A stretch of 64,000 nucleotides of DNA from Pseudomonadota bacterium (GCA_018823135.1 JAHJJF010000065.1:1-64000); one strand, 5' to 3'; shown: positions 35,170-45,084, counted from the first letter of the stretch. Numbers and translations: made by a program. The notes: generated by a model from the letters alone, not told the origin.

Positions 35170-38100
35170 TCACCACCGATAGACGGCGGAAACAATTACT
35201 TCCCTTTTTCTATAAACCTGCGATGAAGTTATTTCCCCGACAGCCTCAAAGATCAGGTTCTCGGTTGATTCCAGGAAAAAACCACCCCTGAAGGTCTGTT
35301 GCCCATATCCCTTGGAGTCATAGCCAAGAGAATATTCTACAGTATAATACCGCGGCACGCCACGGGAAAGGGTATCTTCTGAAAATTTATGTTTGAAGTA
35401 CAGACTAAAGAGATTCACCCAGTAGTTCTTAGGGGTCCAGTATGGGTGATCATATTCAGCAAAGCCGTCCTCAGTGAGCGGGCCGACAGATCTGCCTTCC
35501 CGGGAATCCTTAAAATCGTAAGAATAGCTTAACTTAAGAAAAGTGGGATCGGACAAGATTATATATGATGTCCAAAAAGAATACCCTGTTATTTTGTTTC
35601 CGTCTGAGTAATCAGTGAAACCGTAATTTCCGCCTGCCATGAGACGAGGCAAAATATCAAGCGAGATACCGCCTGCCGAATCTTCCCGAACAACGTTTCT
35701 TGTAATGCTTGCCGTTGTATCCTCAACAACATCACGGGTAAAAGACATCGTGCCGGTGAGTGTATCGCCGATTTTCCCCTTGAGAGCGCATTTCGCCAAA
35801 ACAGTATCGGAGCCCCCATCCCCCAGTGCCTGCACCCCGGTCCCCAAGGAAAACGTCAAGCCATTCATTATCCCGGCCTCATAGGAGAGGAAGGCTCTGG
35901 TGGCATGAATTTTATTTTCAAACGCCATGGAGCGGTAATTGATGTTGTCCACCGAAAGCTCAAATTCCTGCCTGAGCCATGGGGAAAGCCACAAAGAAAC
36001 ACCACCCCAATTCTTTTCCATGGACTTATAATCGTCCCGCCCTGCTTCACGTCGCAAACCATAGCTGACCGTATTCCTCGGGCTGCGCTTGAAATGATTC
36101 CGCTCCTTGGCCTCAGTCAGTCCGGGATAATTACTGTTACGCATTCCAAGCTGCTCGTAGAGTGATGCCTCTTCGCCGAGCCTCCCCAGATGGGCATATA
36201 TGCCGGCAAGATCAAAAAGGATGGAATCTTCGCCGGGATACTCCCTCATAAGAACCTCGTATTCATTGACCGCCTGAAAATATTCCCTTCTTTTGACAAC
36301 CCTCCGTGCAGAGAGTTCTTTTTCAAACAATCGCTGCCAACTGAACTGGGCATAAAAAGGTGCTGCAATTGTATTCACCAGTCTTTGGCCCGGTGATTCG
36401 TTTTCAGCGGCATATACCACGTCCATGATAATTTCTGAGAAATCATCATCATCAGTCCTGTCAAAATCAAATATATCCCAGAAAGATTTTTTCTTTGCAG
36501 CCGGGGCAAGCACTACACCTGTTTCCTCGGCCTTGGCTCGCAATAAATCCTCTACGGGTGTTTTGAGGAAACTCTCATATGCCTTGATTGAATTATCCCA
36601 GTCGTTCATGGCCCAGAGGCTTCTCGCTTTAACGAGCAGAATGTCGGGGCTGTCCGGCCGGGTCTTAAGTAAAATATCGCTTTGCTTTACTGCTTCGTCG
36701 TACATACCAGCTCTAAACAACATCCCGGGAAGCTTGTGTTCCGCGGATGTGCTGTCGGGCATTTCAGTAATAATCTGCTTGATGAGATCAAGAGCACCTG
36801 CAATATCACCAAGCTTTTCAAGGGCCTCAACCTGCAGGATGCCTGCGGTAACCGAATCCGGAGCTCTCCGGCGTGCGACCTTGGCGATCTGCAGCAATTC
36901 AGGAAATCGTCTTTGCCGTTTATAGATTTCAGCCATTGATAACAATACTGACAAGTCCTTGTCAGCTGCGGAAAGCGTTTTTGTAATTTCCAGAAAACCC
37001 GGGTCATTGCCGGTCACTTCATAAATTTCCTGTAAATAAAGGCGCGCCTCAAGATCAAAAGAGGTATTGAGGAGATTGCGAAAATACTCTTCAGCCTGTT
37101 CAAACTCACTTGCCAGCACCAGAAATCTTCCCAAGGCAAATTCCAGCTCCGCAGATTGCTCACCGACCGCGCCGTCCTCTTTTTCCTTCATTTTTTTCTG
37201 CTGTGCTAAGAGTTTTCGGGTCAGCCCTATAGCGCCCCAATGACCACCCCTTGCCGACATCATTCTCGCTTCAAGAAGATCCTGACTGATATTGCACCGG
37301 TCATTTGCCGAAATGGAGGAAAGCCAGATCTCCGGATCAATTTCCTGCACATGTCTTTCCAACGATAAATCAAAAAGCGCACTGAGCACATCGCATGACA
37401 GGTGATCGATGGTGAGAGCTCTCCGCAAGAATTGTTCCGCCTCAAAATACCTGCCTGTTCCTCGAAATAGCTCCGACATTTCCAGCAAGGCAGGGATTTG
37501 ATGCCCATCTGACCCTGACTCCGGTTCCTGATCCACGATCCACCTATACAGCGCCAAAGCCTGGTTCTCATCGCCGCTGTGGGCCAGAGCCTGTGCAAAA
37601 ATCAAGTGTTCTTCAGCGCCCCAGATTTGCCGATTTTCATAATCAAGCTCTTTCAGGTGATTATGAACGGAATGCAGTTTCCCCAATTGCCCGGCAAGGA
37701 TAATGCATCGTTTCCTGATATCTTTCTCGGACCAACCGAATTCCTTCTGCCATTCTTTCCCGGAAACCAGCAACGCCTCAAAATCATTCAAGGCCTTTCC
37801 CTGTTGGCCGGTACGTTCATACAATAATCCACGGAATAGCAGGAATTTCTGCCCCTTGTGGCCAGCCTGCGCCAAAATGTCAAAGTGCTCGCCGCTCTTT
37901 ATATAACTTTGCTTTTCAAAATAAAGTATTGCGAGTTTCAGGGTAATCTCTTGATCCTCGGGCTCCAGTTGATGAATGACCTCCAGCACTTCGATCAAAT
38001 CGTCTTCCCTGCCAAGGCGGTCAAGCAGATTCGCCATGGAACGAAACACTGCAGCCCCACGGGTTGTAATCCGCGAAGGATACCTCCAGATGGAAAGCGC

Positions 38101-39453
38101 TCCTTCGTTCACGCCTATGGCCAGCAGATCCTTTGCCAGGGCGGTCAGAATTTCCGGATCACCTGGGGTGATTGCAAACAATTGTCGATACAGGGGGAGT
38201 GCCTCCTTGAAACGGCCCGTGGCTTCATATAACCGCGCCGCTTCCTTGAGATCTACTTCCTTCTTCGGGGGTTCCACGGCAAAATAACTTTCAAGTGCGG
38301 CAAAAGTCTCCTCTTTGTTCCCCTGAGCCGCATGGAGAGCAATCAACGAACGAAGTGCTTTTTTGTCATGGGGTTTTTTCTGGACATACCGAATGAGATG
38401 GGGCAACGCCCTGGCCGGTTGATTTGTTTCCAGATATAAATTCGCCACCTGATATAAAATTGCTGGGTCATCCGGACTCTGGTCAAGGAGTACCAGTGAT
38501 TGCTCAAGAGCTTCCTGTTTCCTGCCCTCTTTTTTATAAAACGCCGCAAGGCGTGCATGTGCTTCTTTATTTCCGGTGTCACGGTCCGCCAGCCGTTTCC
38601 AGAAACCAATGGCCAGATTTTCCAAGCCCAGGGCATCATGAACCCGGGCCGCCGTGATCAGGACTTCGCTGTCAGCCTGATCAGCTGCGGCCAAACCGCC
38701 AACATAGACCCTGGTTTTCTCAAAATCCCCGAGATCATAAGCCAAATCGGCAATAATCCCTTTAAGTGCTTGATCCTCGGGCCTGCTTTTACGCATCACC
38801 TCAAAACCGTCCAGGGCCTCTGATTTGCGGCCGAGTTCGAGCAGGCAGTAGGTTAATCCGGCAAGCGCCTGCCGGTTCTCAGGCTCCTTGACAAGTATTT
38901 TCTGATACAGATCAATGGCCCGGCCCGAATGCTTATTTTCAAGCTTTATCCGGGCAAGTTTTTTCACATACACTAAATCTTCCTCGGTCTGCTCCACCAG
39001 TTCCTCAATAACCGTTTCAGCTGCTGCAATATTTCCTGTTTTGAGAAAGGCCTGAACAAGCTCCCACTGGACAATTTCATTATCGCGCTTGAGCTCTAAT
39101 ACTTCACGGTAGAGTTCCACTGCTTTAGAAAAATCGCCTTTACGAATTTCCGCCCGTGCTTCCTTCAACTTTCTCAGCCAGACCGGTGCTGCGCTTCCTT
39201 GAAGGACTATTTCTCTCGCAGGAATCACTTCTTCCAGTAACGGCGAAAGCATTTTCCCCAAATAGGCTTCCTGCGGTTTCGTGAGGGATTGGGCATAAAC
39301 AGGTTGGAGCAGAAACACCAGCAAAGCAAGTATTCCGGCAAAAAGACCGGCAAAGCGGACAAAACGGCTGAGATCGCACTTTCCCACGACGGATAACGGC
39401 GCCGGAAACACCGCCACTTCGTTATCGAGCTGCAAGGAATGCGTTTGGCGCAT
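35170..39453 (-). CDS. Large TPR protein with C-terminal outer-membrane beta-barrel
   Basis: The 1,427-residue protein (from ATG 39453) has a hydrophobic stretch at about residues 30-52 ending VYAQS, which fits a signal peptide with a longer N-region. About 1,000 residues of tetratricopeptide-like helical repeats follow, of the form ALYRxLxxxxPxDxxIL. The last about 300 residues are beta-strand-rich with alternating aromatic residues and end YRW, consistent with an outer-membrane barrel. This TPR-plus-barrel layout resembles the exopolysaccharide exporters PelB and BcsC. No polysaccharide synthase genes are nearby, so the cargo is unknown. The start is uncertain: upstream in-frame codons run into a repeat element and no strong ribosome site is seen. 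Confidence 0.8.
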   Translation of the reverse strand: MRQTHSLQLDNEVAVFPAPLSVVGKCDLSRFVRFAGLFAGILALLVFLLQPVYAQSLTKPQEAYLGKMLSPLLEEVIPAREIVLQGSAAPVWLRKLKEARAEIRKGDFSKAVELYREVLELKRDNEIVQWELVQAFLKTGNIAAAETVIEELVEQTEEDLVYVKKLARIKLENKHSGRAIDLYQKILVKEPENRQALAGLTYCLLELGRKSEALDGFEVMRKSRPEDQALKGIIADLAYDLGDFEKTRVYVGGLAAADQADSEVLITAARVHDALGLENLAIGFWKRLADRDTGNKEAHARLAAFYKKEGRKQEALEQSLVLLDQSPDDPAILYQVANLYLETNQPARALPHLIRYVQKKPHDKKALRSLIALHAAQGNKEETFAALESYFAVEPPKKEVDLKEAARLYEATGRFKEALPLYRQLFAITPGDPEILTALAKDLLAIGVNEGALSIWRYPSRITTRGAAVFRSMANLLDRLGREDDLIEVLEVIHQLEPEDQEITLKLAILYFEKQSYIKSGEHFDILAQAGHKGQKFLLFRGLLYERTGQQGKALNDFEALLVSGKEWQKEFGWSEKDIRKRCIILAGQLGKLHSVHNHLKELDYENRQIWGAEEHLIFAQALAHSGDENQALALYRWIVDQEPESGSDGHQIPALLEMSELFRGTGRYFEAEQFLRRALTIDHLSCDVLSALFDLSLERHVQEIDPEIWLSSISANDRCNISQDLLEARMMSARGGHWGAIGLTRKLLAQQKKMKEKEDGAVGEQSAELEFALGRFLVLASEFEQAEEYFRNLLNTSFDLEARLYLQEIYEVTGNDPGFLEITKTLSAADKDLSVLLSMAEIYKRQRRFPELLQIAKVARRRAPDSVTAGILQVEALEKLGDIAGALDLIKQIITEMPDSTSAEHKLPGMLFRAGMYDEAVKQSDILLKTRPDSPDILLVKARSLWAMNDWDNSIKAYESFLKTPVEDLLRAKAEETGVVLAPAAKKKSFWDIFDFDRTDDDDFSEIIMDVVYAAENESPGQRLVNTIAAPFYAQFSWQRLFEKELSARRVVKRREYFQAVNEYEVLMREYPGEDSILFDLAGIYAHLGRLGEEASLYEQLGMRNSNYPGLTEAKERNHFKRSPRNTVSYGLRREAGRDDYKSMEKNWGGVSLWLSPWLRQEFELSVDNINYRSMAFENKIHATRAFLSYEAGIMNGLTFSLGTGVQALGDGGSDTVLAKCALKGKIGDTLTGTMSFTRDVVEDTTASITRNVVREDSAGGISLDILPRLMAGGNYGFTDYSDGNKITGYSFWTSYIILSDPTFLKLSYSYDFKDSREGRSVGPLTEDGFAEYDHPYWTPKNYWVNLFSLYFKHKFSEDTLSRGVPRYYTVEYSLGYDSKGYGQQTFRGGFFLESTENLIFEAVGEITSSQVYRKREVIVSAVYRW

Positions 39454-39479
39454 GATGATGCTTAATTGGATCGCTGATT

Positions 39480-39605
39480 GATGAAATCGTAGATAGCGAA
39501 TGCAAAGAGACTTCGAAAAGACTGATTTTATCGAGTTATTGCACGTTAACATGTTGATCTTGTGTGGTGAACCTTTTTGCTACATCGACTTTTAACGGAG
39601 CCGTC
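39480..39605. repeat. 126-bp dispersed repeat, copy B
   Basis: Its core matches copy A at 26253-26377 in reverse orientation, while the left arm (CGTAGATAGCGA...GAGACTTCGAAAA) matches the left arm of copy A in the same orientation. It lies 27 bp upstream of the TPR-barrel gene start and just past the rpoH stop, so it may influence their expression or stability. Confidence 0.75.
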
Positions 39606-39646
39606 ACTGATTGCCAAAACACAGAGGATAGCCGATGAACTCCTGT

Positions 39647-40621
39647 TCAGGTCCGCCAGGTCTCGAATAAGTCATCAAGGAAACTTCTAATATCCGGGAC
39701 TTCTTCTTCAAGATATTTCTTCATCTTCTTGAGCAAATTGGCCTCAATCTGCCGGACTCGTTCTCTGGAAACACCGAATTCATCAGCGATTGTCTGTAGG
39801 GTTATGACCTCATCGGTTAGCAGTCTTCTTTCGAGGATCGCAAGCTCTTTATCATTCAAGAACACTTTAATTTTCTGGATAAGTTCCTGGACCTTTTCGT
39901 TTACTTCTTTTTCTGCAACTTTCTCTTCAATGGTCGGTCCGCCGCTGGGGAAAAAATTCTTCTGTTCCTCGTCCGAGTCTTCCCTTACCGGACTTTCAAG
40001 GGAAACATCCCAGCCGTCCATACGCTGGCTCATTTCAATGACTTCGCTCTCTTTGACGTTCAGTCGCTCAGCCAACAATTTCACCTCGGGCTTAAACCCT
40101 TGGGATTCAAGGAGTTTTTTCTCCTTGTTAAGGCTGAAAAAAAGCTTTCGCTGGGCCTGGGTGGTGCCGATTTTAACCAATCGCCAGTTATCCATGATGA
40201 ATTTAAGGATATAGGCCCGTATCCAATATGCGGCGTAATAAGAAAATTTCACCCCCCGGTACGGATCGAATTTTTTTACCGCCTGAACAAGACCGACGTT
40301 TCCTTCCTGAATAAGATCAAGAAAGTTCTGCATCCAGTATTTCTGGAAATCCATTGCCACTTTGACAACAAGGCGAAGATTAGCGGTAACCAGTTTATAG
40401 GCAGCTTCCTGATCCCCTTCCTCATTAAGACGGATGGCCAGGGCCTCGGTCTCCTCACGGGTGAGAAGCTCGTATTGGCTTATCTCCTTGAGATAACGAT
40501 GCAATCCGGGATGGGTCATTGCCGGCAGATTACTGTCATCAGGCAATGCCACCAGCGGATAGATGTGCTCTTCCGACCCGAAGTCCTCAGATTCCTCTAT
40601 TATTTCTGATTCTTTTTCCAT
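39647..40621 (-). CDS. rpoH: RpoH-like sigma-70 family factor
   Basis: The 324-residue protein has sigma region 2 (LRLVVKVAMDFQKYWMQNFLDLIQEGNVGLVQAVKKFDP, then FSYYAAYWIRAYI), the RpoH-box-like AQRKLFFSLNKEKK, region 3 and region 4.2 (TIADEFGVSRERVRQIEANLLKKM). The N-terminus is short, without region 1.1. The RpoH box suggests the heat-shock class, which would fit with the chaperone genes in the window, but the exact subgroup should be checked by phylogeny. The start ATG 40621 is preceded by AAAGAATT. Confidence 0.85.
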   Translation of the reverse strand: MEKESEIIEESEDFGSEEHIYPLVALPDDSNLPAMTHPGLHRYLKEISQYELLTREETEALAIRLNEEGDQEAAYKLVTANLRLVVKVAMDFQKYWMQNFLDLIQEGNVGLVQAVKKFDPYRGVKFSYYAAYWIRAYILKFIMDNWRLVKIGTTQAQRKLFFSLNKEKKLLESQGFKPEVKLLAERLNVKESEVIEMSQRMDGWDVSLESPVREDSDEEQKNFFPSGGPTIEEKVAEKEVNEKVQELIQKIKVFLNDKELAILERRLLTDEVITLQTIADEFGVSRERVRQIEANLLKKMKKYLEEEVPDIRSFLDDLFETWRT

Positions 40622-40643
40622 AATTCTTTATATTTCTTAATAA

Positions 40644-40859
40644 TCAGGGAAGTGGAAGGACCTCCTTCCCGGAAACAATTTTTAATAAATCATTGAAACT
40701 TCCCGCAGCAGGAAAGTATCCGCAAGGGGTATGAATTTCGACTCCAAGCTCCTGGGAAAGCACTCGCTGTTCCAGTTCAAATATTCTGGAATCATTGTCG
40801 GGCAAGTAATCTTCTTTTGCAAAACAAATCAACAAAAAACCATGCCCTTTTTTCGACAC
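40644..40859 (-). CDS. Possible small protein upstream of rpoH
   Basis: This 71-residue frame starts with GTG 40859, is co-directional with rpoH, and ends 22 bp before its start. It has hydrophobic and polar order (HGFLLICFAKEDY, EIHTPCGYFPAAGSF), but neither a ribosome site nor a known family. It may be real, or a chance frame in the rpoH leader. Confidence 0.35.
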   Translation of the reverse strand: MSKKGHGFLLICFAKEDYLPDNDSRIFELEQRVLSQELGVEIHTPCGYFPAAGSFNDLLKIVSGKEVLPLP

Positions 40860-41292
40860 CAAGGTTATTTCAAGGATTCAATCCATAGAAAAATCCTCAT
40901 TTTTTTTTCATCTGTACCATATCCCACAAAAAAAAGTATAAACTTTACTCGATGAAAATAACCAGGGCAATGGCTTTCCAAGAATCGAAATATGCAAAAT
41001 TATATTTTTTAATACTTTGATTTATGTTAATAATTTGTAGTTTTACTCTGGATTTTTGTTACTGCACAGGTCAAAAGACTATAGACATCCAGGCCGTGGG
41101 TTTTAGAAAAAACAGACAAACATAATCTTGAGCGCCCGGCTTCGATCAATGCACAGCCAGGATCCCAAGGGTATAAACTTCGACATCAAAAACTAACAAC
41201 CGACAGTCTAACCAACCTGGGTTGTTACGTTTTTTATCAAACAACGGATACTCATTCCTCCAACAGATACCCTATCAGGCAACTGTACATTT
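40860..41292. other. Intergenic region upstream of lepA
   Basis: About 430 bp of AT-rich sequence between the rpoH side (minus) and lepA (plus). No gene, riboswitch or clear promoter pair was recognised. Confidence 0.4.
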
Positions 41293-43089
41293 ATGAAAAA
41301 TATTAGAAATTTCAGCATAATAGCACATATAGATCATGGGAAATCAACTCTGGCCGACAGATTTATCCAGCATTGCGGCATGGTTACCGCCCGTGAATTC
41401 CATGACCAGCTTCTCGACAATATGGACATTGAAAGAGAGCGCGGCATCACCATTAAAAGCCAGGCGATCTGTTTGCCCTATAAGGCAAAAGACGGCACAG
41501 AATACATCCTGAACCTGGTTGATACACCGGGGCATGTTGATTTCAGCTACGAGGTGTCTCGGGCTCTTGCGTCCTGTGAAGGTGCTTTACTGTTAATTGA
41601 TGCGGCGCAGGGAGTGGAGGCGCAAACCCTTGCCAATCTCTATCTTGCCATGGAAAACAATCTGGAAATCATCCCGGTGATTAATAAAATCGATCTGCCG
41701 TCAGCCGACCCCACAGCCATTGCCCTGCAGATTGAAGAAGATCTCGGTCTGGACGCCGAGCGCACCGTTGCATGTTCTGCTAAAACCGGTAAGGGCGTCG
41801 ATGAAGTCCTTGAGGCGGTGGTCAAATTTCTCCCGCCACCCCGAGGTGATGTCGCCGCGCCCCTGGAGGCGCTGATTTTTGACGCACGCTACGACGCCTT
41901 CCGAGGAACGATTATCTCCTGCCGTATCTTTCAAGGCCGCGTACGTCCGGGCGATACGATCAAATTCATGTCGAACAAGGCTTCATACCGGGTTGAAGAG
42001 GTTGGGGTCTTTCGCTTGAAACGCGAATCAAGAAAAGAACTTTCCGCCGGCCAGGTGGGTTATATCATTGCCGGCGTAAAAACTGTAAGCGACACCAAAA
42101 CCGGTGACACCATTACCCTTAAGGACAATCCCTGCACAAAAGCCCTGCCCGGTTTCAAGGAAATTCAGCCGGTGGTATTCTCTTCCCTCTATCCCATCTC
42201 AACGGATGAATATGAAAACCTTGCAACGGCAATTGAAAAACTCAAACTCAATGATGCCTCGCTGTCATATCAGAAAGACGCGTCATCAGCCCTGGGTTTT
42301 GGGTTTCGTTGCGGCTTCCTTGGCCTTCTGCACCTGGAGGTCGTCCAGGAACGACTGGAACGCGAATTCGACATCCCGCTTATCCTTACCGTACCGTCGG
42401 TAAAATATCATTTTTACCTTCAGGACCAAACCATGCTGGAAGTGGACAACCCGGCATATTTTCCTGATCCTGCAAAAATCCTCCGCACCGAAGAACCGTA
42501 TATCAAGGCAACGATTCTCATACCGGAACGCTATATGGGGGTTATCATGACCCTTTGCATGGAACGCCGGGGCGAAAACACCAATTACCATTATCCCATG
42601 CCCGGCCGCATAGAATTCACCTGTGAACTGCCCCTTGCGGAAGTCATTTATGACTTTTATGACAAACTCAAATCCATCACCCAGGGGTATGGCTCCTTTG
42701 ATTACGCTCTGATCGATTACCGGCCCAGCGATCTTTCCAAACTGGATATTCTGGTAAATGGTGAAAGGGTCGACGCCCTCTCGCAACTGGTTCATAAATC
42801 AAAAGCACGTGAACGTGGCCTTCATGCCTGCGAAAGGCTCAAAGAAGAAATCCCCCGCCAAATGTTTAAAATCGCCATCCAAGGGGCGATCGGCGGCACA
42901 ATCATCGCCCGTGAAACCATTGCCGCCCTCCGAAAAGACGTTACGGCAAAATGCTACGGCGGCGACATTTCAAGAAAGCGCAAACTGCTTGAAAAGCAGA
43001 AAGCCGGCAAGAAACGGATGAAGACCGTCGGCAACGTCGACATCCCCCAGAAAGCCTTCCTGGCGGTCCTCAAATCCGAACAGACCTGA
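41293..43089 (+). CDS. lepA: Elongation factor 4 (LepA)
   Basis: The 598-residue GTPase has G1 AHIDHGKSTL, the switch MDIERERGITIKSQA, G3 DTPGH, G4 NKID, and the LepA-specific C-terminal domain with YGSFDYALIDYRPSDLSKLDILVNGE. The end (CYGGDISRKRKLLEKQKAGKKRMK) is the LepA tail. It binds ribosomes and affects translation or assembly. The length is typical (about 600). The start is ATG 41293. Confidence 0.97.
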   Translation: MKNIRNFSIIAHIDHGKSTLADRFIQHCGMVTAREFHDQLLDNMDIERERGITIKSQAICLPYKAKDGTEYILNLVDTPGHVDFSYEVSRALASCEGALLLIDAAQGVEAQTLANLYLAMENNLEIIPVINKIDLPSADPTAIALQIEEDLGLDAERTVACSAKTGKGVDEVLEAVVKFLPPPRGDVAAPLEALIFDARYDAFRGTIISCRIFQGRVRPGDTIKFMSNKASYRVEEVGVFRLKRESRKELSAGQVGYIIAGVKTVSDTKTGDTITLKDNPCTKALPGFKEIQPVVFSSLYPISTDEYENLATAIEKLKLNDASLSYQKDASSALGFGFRCGFLGLLHLEVVQERLEREFDIPLILTVPSVKYHFYLQDQTMLEVDNPAYFPDPAKILRTEEPYIKATILIPERYMGVIMTLCMERRGENTNYHYPMPGRIEFTCELPLAEVIYDFYDKLKSITQGYGSFDYALIDYRPSDLSKLDILVNGERVDALSQLVHKSKARERGLHACERLKEEIPRQMFKIAIQGAIGGTIIARETIAALRKDVTAKCYGGDISRKRKLLEKQKAGKKRMKTVGNVDIPQKAFLAVLKSEQT

Positions 43090-43506
43090 AATGAAAGATC
43101 ACAGGAGGTCGCTTTTTCAGCGGTTTGCAAAACTTTTCGATCATCGCCGAAATCCGTAACAACCTGTCTATCATTCCACAGTATCGCTGCCAACTCCTGT
43201 AAATTTCCGACAAAACCCATGCCATAAACTATCTCCGGGATATAATCACCTTATTTCCAGATAGTTAGCTTGTGGCGCGAGGAAATAGCGCTGATCAGCG
43301 TTGAACCATGCCAGCAACCAGGAAAATCCCGTCTTATCAAGCCGAACTATTGGACTGAAAAAACCAACGATAACAGATGGTTGAGGCTAAACAAAAAAAC
43401 ACGACAGATCAATGAGTTAAAAAAACTTGACTTGCCACTTTCCGCCGTAATAAAAAGGAGCAAAGTACAACTTCTTAAGAACTTAAAAAAAAGGGAGGGC
43501 AATGCC

Positions 43507-43812
43507 ATGCAGAAAGAAATAATCAAGCAAAAATACCGCTCCTTCCTGAAAGAAATTGAAACCGATCTGCAGGGGAAAGCACAGGGGTACATGAAAACCC
43601 TGAAGATCGGTAAAAAGATATTTCCCTTCTGCATCAGTCCCCAGATTGAGGTGATCCTCCTTGATCCCGAGGACCAAACCATCATCTACAGAAGAACTTC
43701 AGACCCTGATGCCCTGATCAGAAAAAAAGGTGAATGGATAGTAGGAAAACCCCTGGATGTCGTGTGCAACGCCATCAACTGGGCAGAACTGATGAAGCGT
43801 CAAAAACAATAA
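43507..43812 (+). CDS. Unknown 101-residue protein
   Basis: The start is ATG 43507 with GGGAGGG about seven bases upstream; an upstream in-frame stretch (from 43270) has no such support and is not included. The protein starts with a charged helix (MQKEIIKQKYRSFLKEIETD), then a beta-like section (ICISPQIEVILLDPEDQTIIYRR is split here: ISPQIEVILL and DQTIIYRR), and ends NAINWAELMKRQKQ. No domain was recognised. It lies 418 bp downstream of lepA. Confidence 0.6.
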   Translation: MQKEIIKQKYRSFLKEIETDLQGKAQGYMKTLKIGKKIFPFCISPQIEVILLDPEDQTIIYRRTSDPDALIRKKGEWIVGKPLDVVCNAINWAELMKRQKQ

Positions 43813-44006
43813 GGTCTTTTGCACAATTGGCACACTTCCCTTTGGGGAAGGGACCAAAAACCGCTTTTCGGCAAGCACATATTGTCAACAACGGCAAACT
43901 GGAAAAATGCTGAAAAAACAAATAGTAAAACGAACAGGTTGGCAGTGGGTAGGAAACGCAAACTTCTGGACCGGAGCAGGAAAAAGAACAAGATAATTAT
44001 GATAGA

Positions 44007-44039
44007 TCAGCGATAACGCTCCGAAGGGAGCGATGCTGA
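44007..44039. repeat. Small imperfect hairpin
   Basis: CGCTCC-GAAG-GGAGCG forms a perfect inner stem, and TCAGC with GCTGA forms an outer stem with an internal loop. It lies past the stop of the two-CW gene on the minus strand, about 100 bp away. No T-run follows. Confidence 0.5.
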
Positions 44040-44137
44040 CCGGAACCCTGGCGGACAATTTCTTCTTAAAGAGGATCTATGCGAAGACAGGAATTTTTCA
44101 GGTTAGGGGCATAGCTGATGTTCTTTGCGCAGAAAAT

Positions 44138-44386
44138 TTATCCAGCGAGTATACAAACGCCGCGGTTGGCAAGAATAGTCTGGATTTCCTGATCGGGAAG
44201 TCTGCAGTTCTGCTGCTTCATGAGGTAAACGATACAGTCTTTGCAGACGGCAAAAGTGCTTCGGTAATCATCAAGTGTTTCGACGATTTCCCAGCACGGC
44301 GTTCCGGAATTTTGATAGGCCTTACAATTTTCAGGGTTACTGCACTTCATAATTTCCCAGCAGGGCAAGTCACTCATCACAGACAT
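44138..44386 (-). CDS. Two-CW domain protein, second copy
   Basis: The 82-residue protein starts at ATG 44386 (MSVMSDLPCWEIMKC) with GGGGGAG ten bases upstream, and has the second CW motif in GTPCWEIVETLDD, then CKDCIVYLMKQQNC and a short tail. This is the same family as the protein at 6262-6564, with different spacing between the CW motifs. Cys residues suggest metal or redox chemistry. No partner is adjacent. Confidence 0.75.
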   Translation of the reverse strand: MSVMSDLPCWEIMKCSNPENCKAYQNSGTPCWEIVETLDDYRSTFAVCKDCIVYLMKQQNCRLPDQEIQTILANRGVCILAG

Positions 44387-44501
44387 ACAGTTAACGCTCC
44401 CCCAATAAACCTCAGTAAATAAGCTCCAAATGGGAATCCACCTCTTACCCATTCAGCCCCGACCAATAGCACCTCCCCAGGCACGAAATATCAATAAACC
44501 A

Positions 44502-45083
44502 CTAACTGAGAAAATGGTCAAGTCCGACACGTAAATTATCAACACCCTCACCGGTTTTTGCGGAAAAAAGAATCCGCGCGGCAGGGATGATACCAAGGGA
44601 TGCATCAAGGGCCTTGGCATTTTTATACTGCTGATTTTTGGACAGTTTATCCGTTTTCGTATAAACCGGAAGCACCGGAATATTATGGGCATTGAGCCAT
44701 CCCACTAAATCACGGTCCTGATCTTTCAGGTCATGACGAATATCCAGAATGACAACCACACAACGCAATGTCTCCCTGGATTCCAAATAGCCGGTAATCA
44801 GTTCCTGCCATTGGGCCTGCACACTCTTAGGCACTTTGGCAAAACCATATCCCGGGAGATCCACCAGGTAATAGGAGGCATCCTCAACCAGAAAATAATT
44901 AAGGCTCTGGGTTTTACCCGGCTTGGAACTCACCTTGACGAGATTGCGGCGGTTTATCAGCTTGTTGATCAGACTTGATTTACCAACGTTTGAACGCCCG
45001 GCAAAGGCGATTTCCGGAAATTCCGGTTCGGGCAACTGCCGCAAACTATAAGCGCTTATCACAAAGCTGACATTTTCATACAT
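44502..45083 (-). CDS. engB: Ribosome biogenesis GTPase EngB (YihA)
   Basis: The 193-residue GTPase has G1 GRSNVGKSSLIN, the KTQSLNYF switch, G3 DLPGYG, and G4 TKTDKL. The start is ATG 45083. It is needed for large-subunit assembly in many bacteria. It lies one base past the hisG stop, so it is probably part of the hisI-hisG unit. Confidence 0.95.
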   Translation of the reverse strand: MYENVSFVISAYSLRQLPEPEFPEIAFAGRSNVGKSSLINKLINRRNLVKVSSKPGKTQSLNYFLVEDASYYLVDLPGYGFAKVPKSVQAQWQELITGYLESRETLRCVVVILDIRHDLKDQDRDLVGWLNAHNIPVLPVYTKTDKLSKNQQYKNAKALDASLGIIPAARILFSAKTGEGVDNLRVGLDHFLS

Positions 45084-45084
45084 A

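Noticed and set aside
43270-43506. In-frame extension upstream of the unknown protein at 43507
   Set aside because: A strong ribosome site sits at 43507 and the extension has no family resemblance.
43840-43990. Possible c-di-GMP (GEMM) riboswitch
   Set aside because: GGCAAAC and ACGCAAA pieces are present, but the spacing and the second stem do not fit the consensus.
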